Below, in pieces: positions 31,375 to 33,854 of a stretch of DNA of 33,854 nucleotides (position 1 is its first letter; every line of letters begins with the position of its first letter). The DNA is from Paramuribaculum sp. Its GTDB lineage: Bacteria > Bacteroidota > Bacteroidia > Bacteroidales > Muribaculaceae. The notes beneath the pieces are model-generated. The model saw only the letters and a list, made by a program, of their open reading frames with translations, did no database searches and was not told the origin of the DNA. Position numbers and translations under genes: made by a program. The stretch covers positions 1 to 33,854 of the forward strand of contig JAIDJW010000161.1 in the NCBI GenBank assembly GCA_029052015.1. The letters run 5' to 3'.

Positions 31375-31512
31375 GCATAGAAAAGCCCCCGGCTTAGTTT
31401 GCAGTTTCCTACGACATACAAACGCAATGCACCGAAGCACATAAGCCGGGGGCTGAAAGCCTTTGACTTGTGCTTCGGTGCTTTGCGTCATGTCGTAGGA
31501 GTTGCAAAGTTA
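31375..31512 (-). ncRNA. candidate small pseudoknotted RNA, antisense strand
   Basis: On the minus strand a TAACTTTG promoter-like motif (31505-31512) lies at the right border. A transcript from it would contain B', A', B and A in order and run into TTTTC right after A, giving a terminator-like end at about 31380. This fits a small structured RNA of about 120 bases made from the strand opposite the Mor-like gene. The same 12-base motif (gcaaagttaata on the plus strand) occurs at 17549-17560 before the other candidate RNA. Confidence 0.4.
31384..31508. repeat. interlocked inverted repeats (A-B-A'-B') upstream of the Mor-like gene
   Basis: Arm A (31384-31396, agcccccggctta) pairs perfectly with A' (31442-31454). 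Arm B (31398-31441) pairs with B' (31469-31508) in blocks of 13, 5, 11 and 6 bp separated by small bulges. A' lies in the loop of the B hairpin, so on either strand the RNA could fold as an H-type pseudoknot or switch between two hairpins. No protein is encoded in it. Confidence 0.85.
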
Positions 31513-31527
31513 ATAATTTTTAGCCGA

Positions 31528-31770
31528 ATGACCATATATGAAGCCCTGAAATTGAGCGGCTGCATGATTGAACAGCTGGAGAAAGCCGGAGCAAGGCCGA
31601 GCGATCACAAATATGTCGGGCTGTTCGAGGGCTACCAGAGAGCGCGGAAACGCGGCGAAAAGGTCAGTTATATTGTCGCCGTTCTGGCCGAGCGTTACAG
31701 CGTCAGCGAGCGGAATGTTTACGACATTGTGAAGCGTCTGGTGAGAGACTGCAAAAGCGTTTCACCATGA
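31528..31770 (+). CDS. Mor-like transcriptional activator of late genes
   Basis: This 80-residue protein is taken from the ATG at 31528 (MTIYEALKLSGCMIEQL). A longer frame begins at 31399, but its first 43 codons run through the inverted repeats and do not look coding. Residues about 45-75 ('YIVAVLAERYSVSERNVYDIVKRL') form the helix-turn-helix of the Mor/C family, with the upstream helices forming the dimer domain. Mor and C activate Mu middle and late promoters. It is shorter than Mu Mor (129) but in line with compact relatives. A 14-codon frame (31767-31811) overlaps its stop as ATGA. Confidence 0.75.
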   Translation: MTIYEALKLSGCMIEQLEKAGARPSDHKYVGLFEGYQRARKRGEKVSYIVAVLAERYSVSERNVYDIVKRLVRDCKSVSP

Positions 31771-31822
31771 ACAGCCGAGTAAATGCCCCAGAACTCACAG
31801 ACACGGGCTAAATTCGCACCGA

Positions 31823-32467
31823 ATGACACAAAATAAATATTACGCCATGCTCAGCAAGATATTGCAGCACGGCAAACGACAGAGCAATAAAAAAGGCGAC
31901 ATAATGTATTTGCTCAATGAGCAGCTGCATTTGTCGCCTTTGGACATGCTGGAAATATTCGAGGGACACAACATTGCACGCAAGAAGCTGCGCAACGAAT
32001 TAAGCCTGTTTATGGCCGGAGAGAGAGACCTGACGAAGTACAGAGAAGCCGGGATAAATTGGTGGGATTATTGCGGCCAAATCCTAATTAACAGTTATCC
32101 GACCTATTTTGAAAAGTTGCCGGCTTTGATTGAGCAGATTAACCGGGAAAAACGGAGCAGCAAAAATTATGTGCTGTTCTTAGGATCAACAGGTGCGGAA
32201 ACCAACCAAGCGCCTTGCTTAAGCCTCATTCAATTCCAGCTAGATGATGGCGAACTCGTTTTGTCAGCCTATCAGAGAAGCAGCGACGCAAACTTAGGTT
32301 TGCCAGCTGACATTTACCATTTATATTTGATAGCGCGACAAATTGAAGCGCCTTTGAAGTCTATAACGCTGAATCTGGGAAACGTTCACATTTACGCTAA
32401 CAACGTAGAGAGAACGTGCGAACTTTTGGCCGGAAATGAAGCTGTGAGGTTTGACCTGAACGTCTGA
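31823..32467 (+). CDS. thymidylate synthase-fold enzyme, predicted dCMP-type (hydroxymethylase-like)
   Basis: This 214-residue protein is shorter than ThyA (264) but keeps the catalytic core: nucleophile Cys132 in 'QAPCLSLIQFQL', Arg152 and Asp155 in 'YQRSSDANLGLP', and His189/Tyr191 in 'HIYANN', which hold the deoxyribose. In dUMP-using enzymes 'GLP-x-N' carries an Asn. Here it is 'GLPADI' with Asp163, the exchange that favours dCMP in T4 dCMP hydroxymethylase. The two phosphate-binding Arg of the partner chain are not obvious ('KRSSKNYV'). It would make a modified pyrimidine nucleotide, or be a diverged TS. It lies beside the methylase and the Mor-like gene at the right end. Confidence 0.82.
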   Translation: MTQNKYYAMLSKILQHGKRQSNKKGDIMYLLNEQLHLSPLDMLEIFEGHNIARKKLRNELSLFMAGERDLTKYREAGINWWDYCGQILINSYPTYFEKLPALIEQINREKRSSKNYVLFLGSTGAETNQAPCLSLIQFQLDDGELVLSAYQRSSDANLGLPADIYHLYLIARQIEAPLKSITLNLGNVHIYANNVERTCELLAGNEAVRFDLNV

Positions 32468-32486
32468 AACAGGCGCGAAAGTCAGA

Positions 32487-32701
32487 GCAAACGAAACCAA
32501 ATTAACTAATACAAAGGTAGAAAATTCTGCTGACTTGACCAAACGAAAAGGCACAAAAATAACGCTGATTTTAAGCCAGTTTCAAAGGCTTTTAATCAGC
32601 GTTTAATTGATGTTTAAGCGGTCGAAAGGGCAAGAGAAAAAAGAGAAGTTTTGCTCGTTTCGTTTTGAAAAGCTGCACGTTTCGTTTTCGCGATTATACC
32701 A
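32487..32701. repeat. right end of the prophage with phased transposase-binding-type repeats
   Basis: CGTTTCGTTTT occurs at 32656-32666 and again at 32678-32688, exactly 22 bp apart, the length and spacing of MuA end sites. Related core copies in the opposite orientation lie at 32487-32498 (gcaaacgaaacc) and 32541-32551 (aaacgaaaagg). The last bases read ...TTATACCA (32694-32701), and an end at CA 32700-32701 would give the TG...CA form of Mu ends. The exact boundary cannot be proven because the left end lies outside the window. Confidence 0.55.
32561..32603 (+). terminator. terminator after the TS-like gene
   Basis: A two-part stem (aacgctgatt with aatcagcgtt, and aagcc with ggctt, separated by a TT-TT mismatch) closes a 9-base loop. 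It lies about 95 bases after the TS-like stop and before the prophage end, so it would stop late transcription from running into host DNA. Confidence 0.6.
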
Positions 32702-32881
32702 ACTCATCGTGTATTTCGGTTGGCGATAGATTACTGAATTTTCTTCCATTGCAGTTGTATATTATGTTGATGAGTTATATTTGACAATCCAAGAGCATGT
32801 TTACTCTCAAACAAACTAATTTCATCTCACATTATCAGAGGATGCTTTCTGATTTTTGGTAAAATCATTTAAAAGCAAGCT
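32702..32881. other. host intergenic DNA right of the prophage
   Basis: A 180-base stretch with no open frame of note. If the prophage ends at 32701, its first 5 bases (actca) would be one copy of the Mu-type target duplication. A short inverted repeat (aactcatc 32701-32708 with gatgagtt 32769-32776) lies in it. It separates the prophage from the converging 3' end of the LptD-like gene. Confidence 0.5.
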
Positions 32882-33854
32882 CTAATACCAGGTTATGCCG
32901 TTGCGCAGAGATGACCGCTTGTCGTATTTCACATCGGAGAGTAGAGATGAGTTCACGCTGATATGGAAATTGTATGATTTGTAGGGTCCTACAGGCACAA
33001 AACTTGCCCGCATCGTGAAGCAGTGGAGGTCACGGCTGATATTGCAGTTCATATATGCGAGCCTGTGAGTGTTGAAATCATAGCTGGCGCTGAAACTGAA
33101 ATTCCAGTTTTTGGTCGGACGGATATTGCCTGAAAAACTCAGGTTTTGGGTCACTTTGCCGTCATATTCCATCTTTTTCTTGTTAAATGCGCCGTAACCG
33201 TAGCCGATGCTGTAGTTAATCGACAGATTCCAGGGCACATCCCAAGCCATATATCCGTCGGAATTCAGCTTTAGGTCATCTTTGTGTGACTGCTCTTCAG
33301 GTGTGCCGTTTTGCGATGACGGTCCGTTAGCCATAGGATCATCGGCATTGTTGCTCCTGTTAGAGTTGTCGGAGTTGTTGGTCTCTTTATCGTCCTTGCG
33401 CTTACGCTTGAATGTGTTATTGTTCAGGGTGTACGAGAATGAGGTACCTGTGCTTGACAGGCGACCTATGCCTTTGCCGGCTTTCCAACGCGGTATGTTG
33501 ACCCTGACCGGATTGCCTGCAGAGTTGAGCTGATAGGTGTAGACGTCCCAAGTGGCGCTGAGATTGAGATTGAAGTTTTTGGTGAGCTTGAGCAGCAGGC
33601 TTGTGTTGATATTGCTCCAGTTCATGGAGTCGGCGGCGAAATTATAGCTTTGGCTAATCGAGAAGTTTTCAATCAGCGATATTTTTTTCTCGCCAATGGA
33701 GTCATTGTCATCGCGCACCTTCATTTCCAGATTGTTGGCGAGTGAATAGCTCACCGTGCCGCTTTTGCCCTGTCCAGGCACTCCGAAAAGGCTGTTGGGG
33801 AAGAGCGAATAAGTATGTTTCTGCATCTGGCCATTCGCATCAGGCATCATATAG
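32882..33854 (-). CDS. lptD: LptD-like outer-membrane LPS assembly protein, C-terminal part (5' end beyond window)
   Basis: The frame is open to the right edge, so the start is outside, and at least 324 residues are present. It ends in a run of amphipathic beta strands with aromatic ends ('WNLSINYSIGYGYG', 'WNFSFSASYDF', 'LHCFTMRASFVPVGPYKSYN'), as in the barrel of the Bacteroidetes LptD group. A low-complexity Asn/Ser/Asp/Glu loop (33282-33400) interrupts the barrel. LptD inserts lipopolysaccharide in the outer leaflet. The final residues (SSLRNGITWY) end in an aromatic residue as barrel proteins do. This is chromosomal, and the prophage lies downstream of it without breaking it. Confidence 0.75.
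   Translation of the reverse strand, partial: YMMPDANGQMQKHTYSLFPNSLFGVPGQGKSGTVSYSLANNLEMKVRDDNDSIGEKKISLIENFSISQSYNFAADSMNWSNINTSLLLKLTKNFNLNLSATWDVYTYQLNSAGNPVRVNIPRWKAGKGIGRLSSTGTSFSYTLNNNTFKRKRKDDKETNNSDNSNRSNNADDPMANGPSSQNGTPEEQSHKDDLKLNSDGYMAWDVPWNLSINYSIGYGYGAFNKKKMEYDGKVTQNLSFSGNIRPTKNWNFSFSASYDFNTHRLAYMNCNISRDLHCFTMRASFVPVGPYKSYNFHISVNSSLLSDVKYDKRSSLRNGITWY

Noticed and set aside
31398-31508. Invertible promoter switch between the B repeats
   Set aside because: No invertase gene is nearby, and the interlocked second repeat pair, partly outside the segment, fits RNA structure better.
31399-31527. Upstream extension of the Mor-like gene to the ATG at 31399
   Set aside because: The added 43 codons run through the interlocked inverted repeats, and the family core begins at the ATG at 31528.
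32882-33854. SprA/gliding-motility or generic TonB receptor identity for the host gene
   Set aside because: The strand pattern and C-terminus fit the Bacteroidetes LptD group better, and no plug or SprA-type motif is seen in this part.
1-33854. CRISPR array
   Set aside because: No regular direct repeats with spacers of constant length were seen on either strand.

Overview
The window is most of the late half of a Mu-like (transposable, contractile-tailed) prophage in a Bacteroidales chromosome, with a flank of host DNA at the right edge. The host assignment rests on four things: promoter-like motifs of the Bacteroidetes form TAnnTTTG, the general lack of purine-rich ribosome-binding sites, phage proteins of a type I associate with gut Bacteroidales, and a terminal LptD-like outer-membrane gene (32882 to the edge) in the Bacteroidetes style. 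Genus is uncertain; the balanced base composition would fit Muribaculaceae or a relative. The Mu transposase and early genes are not in the window. They presumably lie to the left, where only the last 46 residues of an unknown plus-strand gene are seen.

Layout. (1) 192-8681, minus strand: the packaging and head operon. It runs from small and large terminase through a small unknown protein, a gp36-like protein, baseplate hub, baseplate spike, DUF935 portal, MuF head protein with a papain-like toxin tail and gpG to a tail-completion protein. A lone plus-strand gene (1188-1436) ends antisense inside the toxin end of the MuF gene and is the natural candidate for its immunity protein. (2) 8682-9039: a divergent control region with two copies of a promoter-like motif pointing outward, a strong terminator hairpin between them, and an initiator-type tRNA-like gene. 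(3) 9040-15018 and 21814-30534, plus strand: protease/scaffold, major capsid, amidase endolysin, two overlapping spanin-like genes, tail sheath, tail tube, tail-assembly chaperone, tape measure, baseplate genes, collar fibre, and a long cysteine-ladder fibre protein. (4) 30527-32467, plus strand: a DNA adenine methylase, a Mor-like activator preceded by interlocked inverted repeats, and a thymidylate-synthase-fold enzyme whose specificity residue looks dCMP-type. (5) 32468-32701: the probable right end of the prophage, with 22-bp-phased repeats that look like transposase binding sites. (6) 32702 to the edge: host DNA.

The most striking object is a 6,347-bp mobile element (15115-21461). It has perfect 25-bp terminal inverted repeats, an exact 8-bp target duplication (taaaataa) and an IS1595/ISXO2-type transposase. 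It is visibly more A+T-rich than the prophage and carries, on the opposite strand, two genes that look like the tape measure and a T4-gp26-like baseplate protein of a different, large myovirus, plus small proteins and a possible structured RNA. It has landed in the -1 frameshift extension of the prophage's tail-assembly chaperone. Removing the element and one target copy restores an open reading frame of about 185 codons across the junction. The prophage therefore carries tail genes from two unrelated viruses, and its own chaperone extension is broken.

Working together: the late operons build a contractile-tail virion, the MuF protein may bring a toxin into it, the lone plus-strand gene may protect the lysogen, the Mor-like protein may switch on the divergent late promoters, and the methylase and TS-like enzyme may modify phage DNA at the genome position where Mu keeps mom.
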